Source of the DNA: UBA8529 sp964390565
Lineage (GTDB): Bacteria; Bacteroidota; Bacteroidia; Bacteroidales; Tenuifilaceae
Assembly (NCBI GenBank): GCA_964390565.1
Contig: CAYMII010000007.1
Coordinates: 1 to 64,000 of the forward strand
Length of the DNA: 64,000 bases
Reading direction: 5' to 3'
The notes under the pieces were generated by a model. It worked only from the letters and a program-made list of their open reading frames with translations, was not told the DNA's origin and ran no database searches. Of this stretch, positions 50,593 through 59,865 are shown one piece after another. The translations under genes and the position numbers were made by a program. Position 1 is the first letter of the stretch. Each line of letters starts with the position of its first letter.

Positions 50593-51582
50593 ATGATTAT
50601 AAATGTTAATAGTGTTAATAAACTAGGATTTGTGGATTCAGAAATTGATCCAAAGTTAGATTTGATTGCTGAGATAAAAAGGTTAAAGCAAGAAAAGAAT
50701 GCAACTATTTTGGCTCACTACTATCAAAATGCCGAAATACAAGATATTGCGGATTTTGTTGGCGATAGTTTAGCATTGTCTCAAAAAGTTGTTGATATCA
50801 AATCAGATATTATAGTTTTTGCTGGTGTTAAGTTTATGGCAGAAACAACAAAAATTTTATCTCCTTCTAAAAAGGTTATTCTTCCTGATTTAAATGCTGG
50901 TTGTAGTTTAGCAGATTCTTGTAACTACGAAGATTTTAAGATTTTTTTAAAGGATTATCCAAATCATGTTGTGGTTACATATGTTAATACCACAGCAGAT
51001 ATAAAGAGTTTATCTGATATTTGTTGTACTTCTTCAAATGCAGTTAAGATTGTAAATAGTGTTCCAAAAGAAAAAGGTGTAGTTTTTGCTCCAGATAAAA
51101 ATCTTGGAAACTATATAAAGAGTATTGCGGATAGAGAAAATATGGTCATTTGGGATGGTGCTTGCCATGTTCACGAGGAATTTTCTGTAGAAGCAATAGT
51201 TGATCTTAAAGGAAAATACCCAAATGCAAAAGTTATAGCTCATCCAGAATGTAAAAGAACGGTATTATTGTTAGCCGAGTTTATTGGTTCTACTGCAGAG
51301 TTGTTAAAGTTTACAAAAACAGATAGTTCACTAGAGTATATTGTTGCTACAGAATCAGGAATTATTCATCAGATGAAAAAGGAGAATCCTAACAAGTTAT
51401 TCATTTCTCCTCCGCCCAGAGCTTCAAATTGCGGATGTAGTGAATGTAAATTTATGAAGATGATCACTTTAAAGAAGATATATTTATCTTTAAAGTATGA
51501 ATTGCCTGTAATTGAACTAGAGAAAGATTTGATGGATAAGGCAAGATTACCAATTTTGAAAATGTTAGAAATTTCTAAATGA
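50593..51582 (+). CDS. nadA: Quinolinate synthase
   Basis: A 329-aa enzyme of de novo NAD synthesis that condenses iminoaspartate with dihydroxyacetone phosphate. The substrate-binding HYYQNAEIQDIAD (about 42-54) and the Fe-S cluster cysteines are intact: one in DLNAGCSLADSC, others in GACHVHEE and ASNCGCSECKFM. The nadB gene is not adjacent. ruvB follows one base after the stop, so the two are likely one transcript. Base composition is AT-richer than in genes before 50 kb. Confidence 0.96.
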   Translation: MIINVNSVNKLGFVDSEIDPKLDLIAEIKRLKQEKNATILAHYYQNAEIQDIADFVGDSLALSQKVVDIKSDIIVFAGVKFMAETTKILSPSKKVILPDLNAGCSLADSCNYEDFKIFLKDYPNHVVVTYVNTTADIKSLSDICCTSSNAVKIVNSVPKEKGVVFAPDKNLGNYIKSIADRENMVIWDGACHVHEEFSVEAIVDLKGKYPNAKVIAHPECKRTVLLLAEFIGSTAELLKFTKTDSSLEYIVATESGIIHQMKKENPNKLFISPPPRASNCGCSECKFMKMITLKKIYLSLKYELPVIELEKDLMDKARLPILKMLEISK

Positions 51583-51583
51583 A

Positions 51584-52603
51584 ATGCTAAACGAAAATTT
51601 TTTACGAGGAGAGAGAGTTGATTCTGAAAAAGAGTTAGAAAAAAAAATAAGACCAATTGAGTTTGAAGAATTCAATGGTCAAAAAGATATAGTAGAAAAT
51701 TTAAAAATTTTTGTTCAAGCAGCTAAACTAAGAAACGAAGCTTTAGATCATGTTTTACTTCATGGTCCTCCAGGTTTAGGAAAAACTACTCTAGCTAACA
51801 TAATTGCAAACGAATTAGGGGTATCAATTAAGACTACCTCTGGACCTGTTCTCGAAAAACCTGGAGATTTAGCAGGAATACTTACTAATCTTGAGCCTTC
51901 TGACGTACTCTTTATTGATGAAATTCACAGACTTAGCCCTATTGTAGAAGAGTATTTATACTCTGCAATGGAAGACTACAAAATAGATATTCTAATCGAT
52001 AAAGGACCCAGTTCAAGATCAATTCAGATTGAACTTAATCCATTTACTTTAATTGGAGCAACAACCCGAAGTGGATTATTAACAAGTCCCCTTCGAGCTC
52101 GTTTTGGAATAAAGATGCTTTTGGAGTATTACGATTCTGAAACTATAAAAAGAATTTTGAAACGATCAGCTAGTATTTTGAATATTGAAATAACGGAAGA
52201 TGCTGCAACAGAAATTTCTTTAAGGAGTAGAGGTACTCCTCGAATAGCAAATTCACTTTTAAGACGAGTTAGAGATTTTGCTCAGGTTAAAGGAGATAAT
52301 ATTGTTGATATTGAAATTTCGAGATATGCTCTTGATGCTTTGAAGATAGATAAGAGAGGATTAGATGAAATGGATAATAGAATCTTAAAAACTATTATTC
52401 AAAAGTTTAATGGAGGACCTGTTGGATTAAATACAATTGCAACAGCAGTTAGTGAAGATTCAGGAACTATAGAAGAAGTATATGAACCTTTTTTAATTAA
52501 GGAAGGTTTTTTGAATAGGACGCCAAGAGGACGCGAAGCAACTATGCTTGCTTATAAACACTTAGGTTTAGATAAGAAAGAGGAGCAGGGAAGATTGTTT
52601 TAA
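51584..52603 (+). CDS. ruvB: Holliday junction branch-migration helicase RuvB
   Basis: A 339-aa AAA+ motor with Walker A GPPGLGKTTLA (about 65-75), Walker B VLFIDEIHRL, sensor GATTRSGLL, RARFGI and the C-terminal winged helix (GGPVGLNTIATAVSED, FLNRTPRGREAT). It drives branch migration with RuvA, which is not in the window. Its last four bases overlap the end of the convergent Crp/Fnr gene. Confidence 0.97.
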   Translation: MLNENFLRGERVDSEKELEKKIRPIEFEEFNGQKDIVENLKIFVQAAKLRNEALDHVLLHGPPGLGKTTLANIIANELGVSIKTTSGPVLEKPGDLAGILTNLEPSDVLFIDEIHRLSPIVEEYLYSAMEDYKIDILIDKGPSSRSIQIELNPFTLIGATTRSGLLTSPLRARFGIKMLLEYYDSETIKRILKRSASILNIEITEDAATEISLRSRGTPRIANSLLRRVRDFAQVKGDNIVDIEISRYALDALKIDKRGLDEMDNRILKTIIQKFNGGPVGLNTIATAVSEDSGTIEEVYEPFLIKEGFLNRTPRGREATMLAYKHLGLDKKEEQGRLF

Positions 52604-53298
52604 TAAGGATTAGAAATTTTCTTAAGCTCGTTCTTGTTTACTATTTTAATTTTCTTGCCCGACATATTAATTACGTTTTCCGATTTGAGATCCGAAAGAA
52701 GCCTTATTACCGATTCTGTTGCAGTTCCAACTATATTTGAAAGTTCGGCTCTTGTTAATGATATCGTAAGGTAACCTTCTGCATCTTTTCCAAAAGTATC
52801 TTCAAGCATTAATAGCACTTCGGCTAAACGTTCGCGAACTGTTTTTTGAGCAATATCTTTAATAAAGATGTTTGCTTGATTAAGTTCCTTACAGGTTAAT
52901 TGCATTAATGATAAAGCAAAGTCGGCATTTTTCTTTACTAATGCGAAAATTATGTTTGATGGAATAAAACAGATGGCAGCATCTTCTATTACTTCTGCAG
53001 TAGTACAAGCAGGTTCATTACTCAAAACAGATCGATAGCCCGTAATATCACCCTTTTGAGCAAAAGCAATTATTTGTTCTTTTCCGTCTAAACCAGTTTT
53101 ATAAAGTTTAAGTATACCAGAATTTACGCAGTATATACCTAATATTCTATTGCCTTCGCGGTAAAGAACATCCCCTTTTTTATATATGTTGACAGATTTA
53201 TTATCGTCAATGTAATCTAAATCCTCATTACTTAATGAACTGAAGATAGAAGATTTAGAACAAGTACAACCCTTACATAGATGTATATCTTCCACCAT
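52600..53298 (-). CDS. Crp/Fnr family regulator with N-terminal cysteine cluster
   Basis: A 232-aa regulator with a cyclic-nucleotide-binding-like barrel (about 20-140) and a Crp-type winged helix (about 170-215, TRAELSNIVGTATESVIRLLSDL). Cysteines 8, 11 and 13 (HLCKGCTC) form a tight N-terminal cluster, and further Cys occur in EPACTT and AAICF. E. coli FNR uses three N-terminal Cys plus one internal to hold a 4Fe-4S oxygen sensor, so a redox role is possible. The spacing differs from FNR, so this remains an inference. Confidence 0.92.
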   Translation of the reverse strand: MVEDIHLCKGCTCSKSSIFSSLSNEDLDYIDDNKSVNIYKKGDVLYREGNRILGIYCVNSGILKLYKTGLDGKEQIIAFAQKGDITGYRSVLSNEPACTTAEVIEDAAICFIPSNIIFALVKKNADFALSLMQLTCKELNQANIFIKDIAQKTVRERLAEVLLMLEDTFGKDAEGYLTISLTRAELSNIVGTATESVIRLLSDLKSENVINMSGKKIKIVNKNELKKISNPY

Positions 53299-53336
53299 TT
53301 TATTTTATATTTTAGTCAAAGTATAACAAAAATATT

Positions 53337-54356
53337 TTATAGATAGTTTTTAAAGATATTCAAAAAACGAATATCATTCTCGAAGTACAGCCTTAAATCT
53401 TTTACACCATATTTCAACATGGCCATTCGCTCAAGACCCATTCCAAAAGCATAACCTGAGTAAACTTTACTGTCAATATTGTTAAGTTCAAGAACAGTAG
53501 GATCAACCATTCCACAACCTAATATTTCTAACCAACCAGTATGTTTACAAACTGAACAACCTTTACCACCACAAAGTTTACAGCTTACATCCATTTCAGC
53601 CGAAGGTTCAGTGAATGGGAAGAAAGAAGGGCGTAACCTTATTTCTGTTTCTGGCCCAAAAAGTTCTCTAGCAAAGAATAGTAAGGTTTGCTTAAGATCA
53701 GCAAACGAAACGTTTTTATCAATGTAAAGACCTTCTACTTGATGGAATATACAATGAGCTCTTGCCGAAATGGCTTCATTTCTGAATACTCTACCAGGAC
53801 AGATAACACGAATTGGAAGATTTTGGGTTTCCATTGTTCGAACTTGTACCGAGGAGGTATGAGTACGAAGAAGGATATCAGGATTCTTTTCAATAAAGAA
53901 AGTATCCTGCATATCACGTGCTGGATGCTCTTTTGGAAAATTTAGTGCGGAGAATACATGCCAATCGTCTTCTATCTCTGGACCTTCTGATAAAGTAAAT
54001 CCTAGTTTATGGAATATTGAGAAGAGTTCATTCTTTATTAATGAAATAGGATGACGAGAACCCAACTCTACAAATTCTTGTTGAAGAGAAAGATCAATTG
54101 ATGTTTTATTGGTATTGGTATTCTTAAGGTTAAGTTTAGAATTTTCGATAGAGTCAATAGCCTTGTTTTTAAGGTTATTAATTAATTGACCAATCTCCTT
54201 CTTATCTGAAGCGGGAACATCTCTGAAATCGGCTAAAAGGGCGGTTATTAACCCCTTTTTACCGAGCATATTAATACGGAATTGCTCTACTTCTTCTAAA
54301 GTTGAAGGAGAAAAGCTATCAATTTCTTTACCAATAGATTCTATTTTACTCTTCAT
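53337..54356 (-). CDS. pheS: Phenylalanyl-tRNA synthetase alpha subunit
   Basis: A 339-aa class II synthetase subunit. A coiled-coil N-terminus (about 1-90) binds tRNA. Motif 2 is VICPGRVFRNEAISARAH and motif 3 is GYAFGMGLERMAMLKYGV. The insert with four Cys (CKLCGGKGCSVCKHTGW) may bind zinc. The beta subunit gene is not in the window. It follows the PPIase gene with a four-base gap, so they are likely co-transcribed. Confidence 0.97.
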   Translation of the reverse strand: MKSKIESIGKEIDSFSPSTLEEVEQFRINMLGKKGLITALLADFRDVPASDKKEIGQLINNLKNKAIDSIENSKLNLKNTNTNKTSIDLSLQQEFVELGSRHPISLIKNELFSIFHKLGFTLSEGPEIEDDWHVFSALNFPKEHPARDMQDTFFIEKNPDILLRTHTSSVQVRTMETQNLPIRVICPGRVFRNEAISARAHCIFHQVEGLYIDKNVSFADLKQTLLFFARELFGPETEIRLRPSFFPFTEPSAEMDVSCKLCGGKGCSVCKHTGWLEILGCGMVDPTVLELNNIDSKVYSGYAFGMGLERMAMLKYGVKDLRLYFENDIRFLNIFKNYL

Positions 54357-54360
54357 CGAA

Positions 54361-55161
54361 TTACTTGTTTATAACTGAAATACTAAACTTAATATCTTTT
54401 AAAGGTCTATCGTTTTTATCAGTTTCAACTGCTGAAAAATTTTCAACTATATCCATTCCTTGTATAACTTCACCAAAAACGGTGTAGTTACCGTCAAGAT
54501 GAGGGATGCCGCCAATTGTTGTATAAACTCGTCGTTGTTGATCTGTAAATTTAAACTTAGGCTGTTTTTCCCAAATTGAGTCAAAAGTAATACTCATATC
54601 TAAAGAAATAGAGATGGTATCAATCTTTTTTTGGTCTTTTAGGTTGGCAAGCTTTTCAGAAAATATTTTTTTGTATAAAGCCGACTTCTTTCTCAATGCT
54701 AGTTTATTCTCAAGTTCATTTAATTGTTCATTTGTATATAGTTTGCCTTTAACAAGATAGAACTGAGAGCCAGCAGATTTTTTTTCAGGATTTACATCAT
54801 CACCTTCGCGAGCCATTCCAACAGCACCTCTTTTATGAATTAATGTATCTACGAATTCAGCATCGATAAGGTAATTAGGTCCACCATTCCCGTAAAGAGA
54901 ATCAGGCTTAGCATTTTTAGTATCGGGATCGCCACCTTGAACAACAAAGTTGTTTATAATACGATGGAAAATTTGCCCATCGTAATATTTTTCGTTGGCC
55001 AATTTTACAATATTATCGCGATGCTTTGGTGTTTCGTTGTAAAGTTTAATTATGATGTCACCCTTTTCGGTGCTTATCTTAACAAATTGATTTTCTTCTT
55101 TTTTGCTGCTACAAGAAGCAAAAAATAGAAAAAGAGTTACAATTACTATTGATGTTCTCAT
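54361..55161 (-). CDS. Cyclophilin-type peptidyl-prolyl isomerase lipoprotein
   Basis: A 266-aa lipoprotein (lipobox FASC). The cyclophilin core begins VKISTEKGDIIIKLYNETP, with the catalytic FHRIINNFVVQGGDP (Arg conserved) and GSQFYLVKG. An insert of about 65 residues (about 153-217) separates the core from the final FGEVIQGMDIVENFS. It should speed Pro isomerisation in periplasmic or surface proteins. It starts the pheS transcript. Confidence 0.92.
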   Translation of the reverse strand: MRTSIVIVTLFLFFASCSSKKEENQFVKISTEKGDIIIKLYNETPKHRDNIVKLANEKYYDGQIFHRIINNFVVQGGDPDTKNAKPDSLYGNGGPNYLIDAEFVDTLIHKRGAVGMAREGDDVNPEKKSAGSQFYLVKGKLYTNEQLNELENKLALRKKSALYKKIFSEKLANLKDQKKIDTISISLDMSITFDSIWEKQPKFKFTDQQRRVYTTIGGIPHLDGNYTVFGEVIQGMDIVENFSAVETDKNDRPLKDIKFSISVINK

Positions 55162-55340
55162 AATTTAATTGTTAGATAAACACTTCTAATACTATTATTC
55201 TTTATTTTCGCAAAAGTAAATAACAAAGAGTTATTTATTTGCAATATTAATACTTCTTTTACTATTTCGTAGTTTTTTAACTTGTCGATTAGCAGGAAAG
55301 TTTTTGTTTAGCGACTTAAATTTCAGAATAAAATAAGGAG

Positions 55341-55775
55341 ATGGAAGTAAAAATTATTAATAAGTCAAAACATGCTAACCCAGAGTATGCAACAATTTAT
55401 AGTGCAGGGTTAGATTTAAGAGCAAACCTTGAAACAAGTGTTTCACTTAAACCTCTTGAGCGAAAGTTAATTGGTACAGGTTTATTTTTAGAGATACCCG
55501 AAGGATACGAGGCGCAAATTCGGCCACGAAGTGGATTGACACTCAAAAAAGGGTTAACTGTTTTGAATTCCCCTGGAACTATCGATGCAGATTATAGAGG
55601 CGAGATAGGAGTTATTCTAATCAACTTAAGTAACGAGCAAGTACTAATTGAAGATGGTGAGCGAATTTGTCAGATGGTATTCGCTAAGCATGAGCAAGTT
55701 ATATTAAAAAGTGTTGAAATAATTGCTGAAACCGAACGAGGCGCTGGTGGTTTTGGGCACACTGGAACTAAATAA
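55341..55775 (+). CDS. dut: Deoxyuridine 5'-triphosphate nucleotidohydrolase
   Basis: A 144-aa trimeric dUTPase. The five family motifs are present: AGLDLRAN, RPRSGLTLK, SPGTIDADYRGE (catalytic Asp), and the C-terminal RGAGGFGHTG that closes the active site. It hydrolyses dUTP to dUMP and PPi. AAGGAG directly abuts the ATG, too close to act as a normal Shine-Dalgarno. The EnvC-like gene begins one base after the stop. Confidence 0.97.
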   Translation: MEVKIINKSKHANPEYATIYSAGLDLRANLETSVSLKPLERKLIGTGLFLEIPEGYEAQIRPRSGLTLKKGLTVLNSPGTIDADYRGEIGVILINLSNEQVLIEDGERICQMVFAKHEQVILKSVEIIAETERGAGGFGHTGTK

Positions 55776-55776
55776 G

Positions 55777-56982
55777 ATGACTCGCTTTTTTAAAATATTC
55801 CAGGCTTTTCTTTTTATTTCTTTTTTTCTGTTTAGTTCTAATCTTTTTTCTCAACAAATTATTGAGTTAAAAGAAAAGAAAAAGCAGATAGAGAAGGAGA
55901 TAGAAAATATCACGTTATTAATTGATAAGACAGAAAAGGAATCATCTACCTCTTTAACCAATATTAAATTAACCAAGAAGAAAATTGAACTTAAGAATAG
56001 TTTAATAAATCAAATCGACAATGAGGTTGAAGAGGTTAATGGAGAGATTAATAAAAGAAAAGAGAGAATTGATAGTTTAAGTAATAGAATAAGCATAATT
56101 AAAGAGGAGTATAAAAGAATTATTGTTTATTCTCAAAAAAATAACTTTAGCAACAATCTATTGTTACAAATTTTTTCTGCTAAAGATTTTAATCAAGCAT
56201 ATAAACGATTAAAGTTCTATCAACAAGTTTTAGAATATAAAAAGCAAATAGCTATAAGATATAAGCAAAGCATAAGCCTGATAAAGGATGAAACTGTAAA
56301 GTTAAATGAGAATGTAAATCAACTTAGTAAAAAGCAGCAAGAGAAAGAACGTGAAGTAAGTACTTTAAAAAAGGATGAGCTGAGTTATAAAAGAAAAGTT
56401 GAACGGTTAACTCAAAAGAAAAAAAGATTATTAGCTGATCTCGAAGAGCAAAAAAAGGTAGCAAATAAACTGACTGATGAGATTAGAAAGTTAATTGAAG
56501 AGGAGGCAAGGAGAGAGGCTGAACGTTTAAAAAAGAATAAACCATCCAACGTTAACTATGTAGCTTTAAGTTCAAACTTTAAAGAGAATATTGGAAAGTT
56601 TAATTTTCCTGTTCAAAATGGAATTCTTACAGGCGTTTATGGAGAATCTTTTCATCCGATATTAAAAGAGGTAAAAGTTAAAAATAATGGAATAGATATA
56701 ACCGTTTCTCAAAACACACAGGTTAACTCTATATTTAAAGGAGAAGTTAGAAAGATAATAAAGATTCCAGGAGCAAACTTAGCAGTACTTATAAGGCATG
56801 GTAATTATTTAACCGTTTACTCCAATTTAAGTGTTGTTAATGTATCAGTTGGGCAAGATGTAAATTCTTATCAGAAAATTGGAGAAATAAATTTGCAAAA
56901 AGGAGAAGAAACTGCAATTTTGCATTTTGAGCTTTGGAACGAGAATAAAACAGAAGATCCAGGAAAGTGGTTTAAAAAATAA
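55777..56982 (+). CDS. EnvC-like murein hydrolase activator with degenerate LytM domain
   Basis: The start is ATG 55777, one base after dut. A longer frame inside dut is rejected. The 401-aa protein has a signal peptide (about 1-25), a long coiled coil (about 26-265) and a C-terminal LytM/M23 fold. Zinc-site residues are degraded: the HxxxD His is Asn303 (NNGID), the YxHL His is Asn (YSNLS) and the first His of HxH is Ile (ILHFEL); Asp307 and the last His remain. This matches catalytically inactive EnvC/NlpD activators of cell-separation amidases. Confidence 0.93.
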   Translation: MTRFFKIFQAFLFISFFLFSSNLFSQQIIELKEKKKQIEKEIENITLLIDKTEKESSTSLTNIKLTKKKIELKNSLINQIDNEVEEVNGEINKRKERIDSLSNRISIIKEEYKRIIVYSQKNNFSNNLLLQIFSAKDFNQAYKRLKFYQQVLEYKKQIAIRYKQSISLIKDETVKLNENVNQLSKKQQEKEREVSTLKKDELSYKRKVERLTQKKKRLLADLEEQKKVANKLTDEIRKLIEEEARREAERLKKNKPSNVNYVALSSNFKENIGKFNFPVQNGILTGVYGESFHPILKEVKVKNNGIDITVSQNTQVNSIFKGEVRKIIKIPGANLAVLIRHGNYLTVYSNLSVVNVSVGQDVNSYQKIGEINLQKGEETAILHFELWNENKTEDPGKWFKK

Positions 56983-57060
56983 TTAAATCAAATATTTTTT
57001 GTAAATCGAAACTATTCTGCTGAAAAATAAGTATAATTAATGAATTTTTATATCAGTTAA

Positions 57061-57456
57061 ATGAAAAAGAAAATCACAATAGAGAGCAAGGTTGAAAACA
57101 TTTGCGCTATTGAAAAAATGATAGACGAGGTTTCGGATGAAATCAAGATATCATCTGATATTTATGGAAAAATTTTAATTGCAACTATTGAAGCAGTAAA
57201 TAACTCTATTGTTCATGGTAATGAACTTGATCCTTATAAAAAAGTATTCATTGAAATAGAATTTAAACAGCCTAACTTACATATCCTTATAGCTGACGAG
57301 GGAAAAGGGTTCGATTTTTCAAGAGTACCCGATCCGACTACACCAGAAAATATCGAGAACGTATCAGGTAGAGGAGTTTTTCTTATGAAAAAATTAGCAG
57401 ATGATCTAATTTTTAATGATACAGGAACTCAAGTCGAATTGATTTTTAAAATATAA
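57061..57456 (+). CDS. RsbW/SpoIIAB-like histidine-kinase-fold ATPase
   Basis: A 131-aa single GHKL domain with the N-box EAVNNSIVHGN (about 47-57), the G1 box ADEGKGFDF and the G2 box GRGVFLMK. This is the layout of anti-sigma kinases (RsbW) and related partner-switching ATPases. No anti-anti-sigma protein or sigma factor is adjacent, so its partner is unknown. It begins the tight group rsbW-like, ybeY, mnmG (gaps 2 bases, then overlap of 8). Confidence 0.9.
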   Translation: MKKKITIESKVENICAIEKMIDEVSDEIKISSDIYGKILIATIEAVNNSIVHGNELDPYKKVFIEIEFKQPNLHILIADEGKGFDFSRVPDPTTPENIENVSGRGVFLMKKLADDLIFNDTGTQVELIFKI

Positions 57457-57458
57457 TA

Positions 57459-57887
57459 ATGGCCATCCGATTTAGCAATCAGGGAATAAAATACAATCTT
57501 AAGGATAAAAGAAAAGTAGGTAATTGGATAAAAGAGGTTGCTAAGAATCATAACAAACAGGTAGGAGAGTTATCAATAATTTTTGTTTCAGACGAAGAGA
57601 TACTCTCGATCAATCAGCAATATTTAAATCATAATTATTTTACTGACATTATCACTTTTGATTATTCTTTCGAAAGAATAATTGAAGGCGATATTTTTAT
57701 TTCTATTGATACCGTTAAAACAAATTCTCAAAAGTTTAGAACAGAATTTAATGATGAGTTGTTAAGAGTAATTATTCATGGAGTATTACACCTAATTGGT
57801 TTTAAGGATAAGAATTCAAAGGACAAGAAGGAGATGACTTTTAATGAGAATTTAGCTCTTAACATTTTTACGAAGAATAATGAATAA
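57459..57887 (+). CDS. ybeY: Endoribonuclease YbeY, rRNA maturation factor
   Basis: A 142-aa protein with YLNHNYFTDIITFDY and the metal-binding helix HGVLHLIGFKDK near the C-terminus. In most YbeY proteins the pattern is HGxLHLxGYDH; here the third His position holds Asp and the preceding Asp is Lys. From memory this is usual in Bacteroidetes rather than a defect. It acts in 16S rRNA 3' processing and ribosome quality control. It overlaps mnmG by eight bases. Confidence 0.93.
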   Translation: MAIRFSNQGIKYNLKDKRKVGNWIKEVAKNHNKQVGELSIIFVSDEEILSINQQYLNHNYFTDIITFDYSFERIIEGDIFISIDTVKTNSQKFRTEFNDELLRVIIHGVLHLIGFKDKNSKDKKEMTFNENLALNIFTKNNE

Positions 57888-59745
57888 TTCATACGACGTT
57901 ATAGTAGTTGGTGGCGGACATGCCGGTTGTGAAGCTGCAGCTGCAGCTGCAAATCTAGGTTCAAAGGTTTTGCTTATAAGCATGGATTTGACCAAACTTG
58001 CTCAAATGAGTTGTAATCCTGCTATTGGAGGCGTAGGCAAAGGACAGATTGTTCGAGAAATTGATGCTTTAGGTGGGTATACAGGAATAGTTACCGATTT
58101 AACAACTATTCATTTTAGGATGTTGAATACTTCTAAAGGAGCAGCCATGTGGAGCCCAAGAGCTCAATGTGATAGAATGCATTTTTCGATTGAGTGGAGA
58201 AAACAACTTGAGGGAATTAAAAATCTTAATTTATTACAGGATGAGGTAGTAAGTTTAGATTTTGATGGTAATAGCATTAATGGAGTTTTTACAAAGACTG
58301 GTTATCATTTCAAAACAAAAACACTAATTCTTACAAATGGTACTTTTTTAAATGGGCTTATTCATATTGGTAAAACTCATTTTGAAGGAGGAAGAATAGG
58401 GGAGTTACCATCAGTTGGATTGTCGGATCAGCTTAGAGTTTTCGGATTTGAGGTAGGAAGAATGAAAACCGGTACACCTGCTCGTATCGATGGAAGGACT
58501 ATTGATTTTTCCAAGTTGATTGAACAGAAATCCGATGAACAAGGTAAGTTTTCTTTTAATCCTAATGTTACTACCTTACTACCACGAAGAAGTTGTTTTA
58601 TTGCTCATACCAACAAGGCCGTTCATGAAGAGTTAAGAAAAGGTTTTTCTGATTCTCCACTTTTCTTAGGTACAATTAAAGGGGTTGGGCCAAGATATTG
58701 TCCGAGTATTGAGGATAAGGTTCATACTTTTTGGCAGAAGGAGTCTCATCAACTGTTTTTAGAGCCAGATGGAGTAGATACTTATGAAATGTATCTTAAC
58801 GGATTTAGCTCTTCTCTTCCAATTGATGTTCAGTTTAGCGCATTAAGATTAATAGAAGGATTTGAGAATGTAACCATACTTCGTCCGGGATATGCCATAG
58901 AGTACGATTTTTTCCAACCAACCCAACTACATCATACTTTAGAATCGAAATTAGTACCCAATCTTTTCTTTGCTGGGCAAGTTAATGGAACAACGGGATA
59001 TGAGGAAGCAGCAGGACAGGGAATTATTGCTGGTATTAATGCCCATCAAAAGTCTCATGGTTTAGATGAGATTGTAATTAAAAGGGATGATGGGTATATA
59101 GGAGTTATGATAGATGACTTGGTTACTAAAGGCGTTGATGAACCCTATCGAGTTTTTACAAGTAGGGCAGAGTATAGAATTCTTATACGTCAGGATAATG
59201 CAGATGAAAGATTTATGCCAATTGCACAAAAAATAGGCTTAAATTCTGAAGAGGCCATTTTAAGATTTAATGAAAAGTATACATCTATTAATAACCTAAC
59301 TGAAAAGATTGAGAAAATCAGTATCGAACCTGATGAGGTAAATGGATATTTAAATAGTATTGGGAGCGCTTCAATTAATCAAAAGAAAAAACTTAAAGAT
59401 ATTTTATTAAGACCAGAAGTGAGTTTGTTGAGTTTAATATCGTTAGTTCCATCTCTAAAAGAATTATTTGTTGATGGAAAAAGTAATGAGGTAATCGAGT
59501 GCGCCGAAATTAAAATAAAATATCAGGGATATATCGAAAAGGAGAAAATGTTTGCATCCAAGTATGAGAGACTTGAGCATATCACTATTAATCCCGATTT
59601 TGATTATAGCCGATTAGAATCTTTAAGCACTGAGGCCAGGCAGAAATTATCTAGAATAAAACCCAAAACAATAGGAGAGGCTCAAAGAATTCCGGGGGTG
59701 TCGCCAAGTGATATTAATGTTCTATTAGTTTATTTTGGTCGTTAG
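57880..59745 (+). CDS. mnmG: tRNA uridine-5-carboxymethylaminomethyl modification enzyme MnmG (GidA)
   Basis: A 621-aa FAD protein that with MnmE modifies U34 of several tRNAs. It has the FAD motif VVGGGHAGCEAA, MSCNPAIGGVGKG, AMWSPRAQCDR with the catalytic Cys, QVNGTTGYEEAAGQG, and the C-terminal helical tRNA-binding part ending RIPGVSPSDINVLLVYF. MnmE is not in the window. Its TAG stop begins the first of two 18-base repeats containing parS-like cores. In many bacteria this gene lies close to the replication origin. Confidence 0.97.
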   Translation: MNNSYDVIVVGGGHAGCEAAAAAANLGSKVLLISMDLTKLAQMSCNPAIGGVGKGQIVREIDALGGYTGIVTDLTTIHFRMLNTSKGAAMWSPRAQCDRMHFSIEWRKQLEGIKNLNLLQDEVVSLDFDGNSINGVFTKTGYHFKTKTLILTNGTFLNGLIHIGKTHFEGGRIGELPSVGLSDQLRVFGFEVGRMKTGTPARIDGRTIDFSKLIEQKSDEQGKFSFNPNVTTLLPRRSCFIAHTNKAVHEELRKGFSDSPLFLGTIKGVGPRYCPSIEDKVHTFWQKESHQLFLEPDGVDTYEMYLNGFSSSLPIDVQFSALRLIEGFENVTILRPGYAIEYDFFQPTQLHHTLESKLVPNLFFAGQVNGTTGYEEAAGQGIIAGINAHQKSHGLDEIVIKRDDGYIGVMIDDLVTKGVDEPYRVFTSRAEYRILIRQDNADERFMPIAQKIGLNSEEAILRFNEKYTSINNLTEKIEKISIEPDEVNGYLNSIGSASINQKKKLKDILLRPEVSLLSLISLVPSLKELFVDGKSNEVIECAEIKIKYQGYIEKEKMFASKYERLEHITINPDFDYSRLESLSTEARQKLSRIKPKTIGEAQRIPGVSPSDINVLLVYFGR

Positions 59746-59793
59746 CTCCACGTGGAACAACTCTAGCTCCAAATTTAGCTCCACGTGGAACAA
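59743..59793. other. Tandem parS-like sites behind mnmG
   Basis: Two exact copies of TAGCTCCACGTGGAACAA (59743-59760, 59776-59793), 33 bases apart, each with the palindrome TCCACGTGGA. A half copy, TAGCTCCA, lies between them (59764-59771). Read on the minus strand the core TGTTCCACGTGGAGCT matches 13 of 16 positions of the B. subtilis parS site TGTTCCACGTGAAACA. No parA/parB gene is in the window. ParB binding is possible but unproven. Confidence 0.5.
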
Positions 59794-59865
59794 TTATTTA
59801 TAAAAAACTATTTATCAGCGCGTTTGAAATGGCTATTTTTAATTATTCTTTAAATATTTAGTGTT

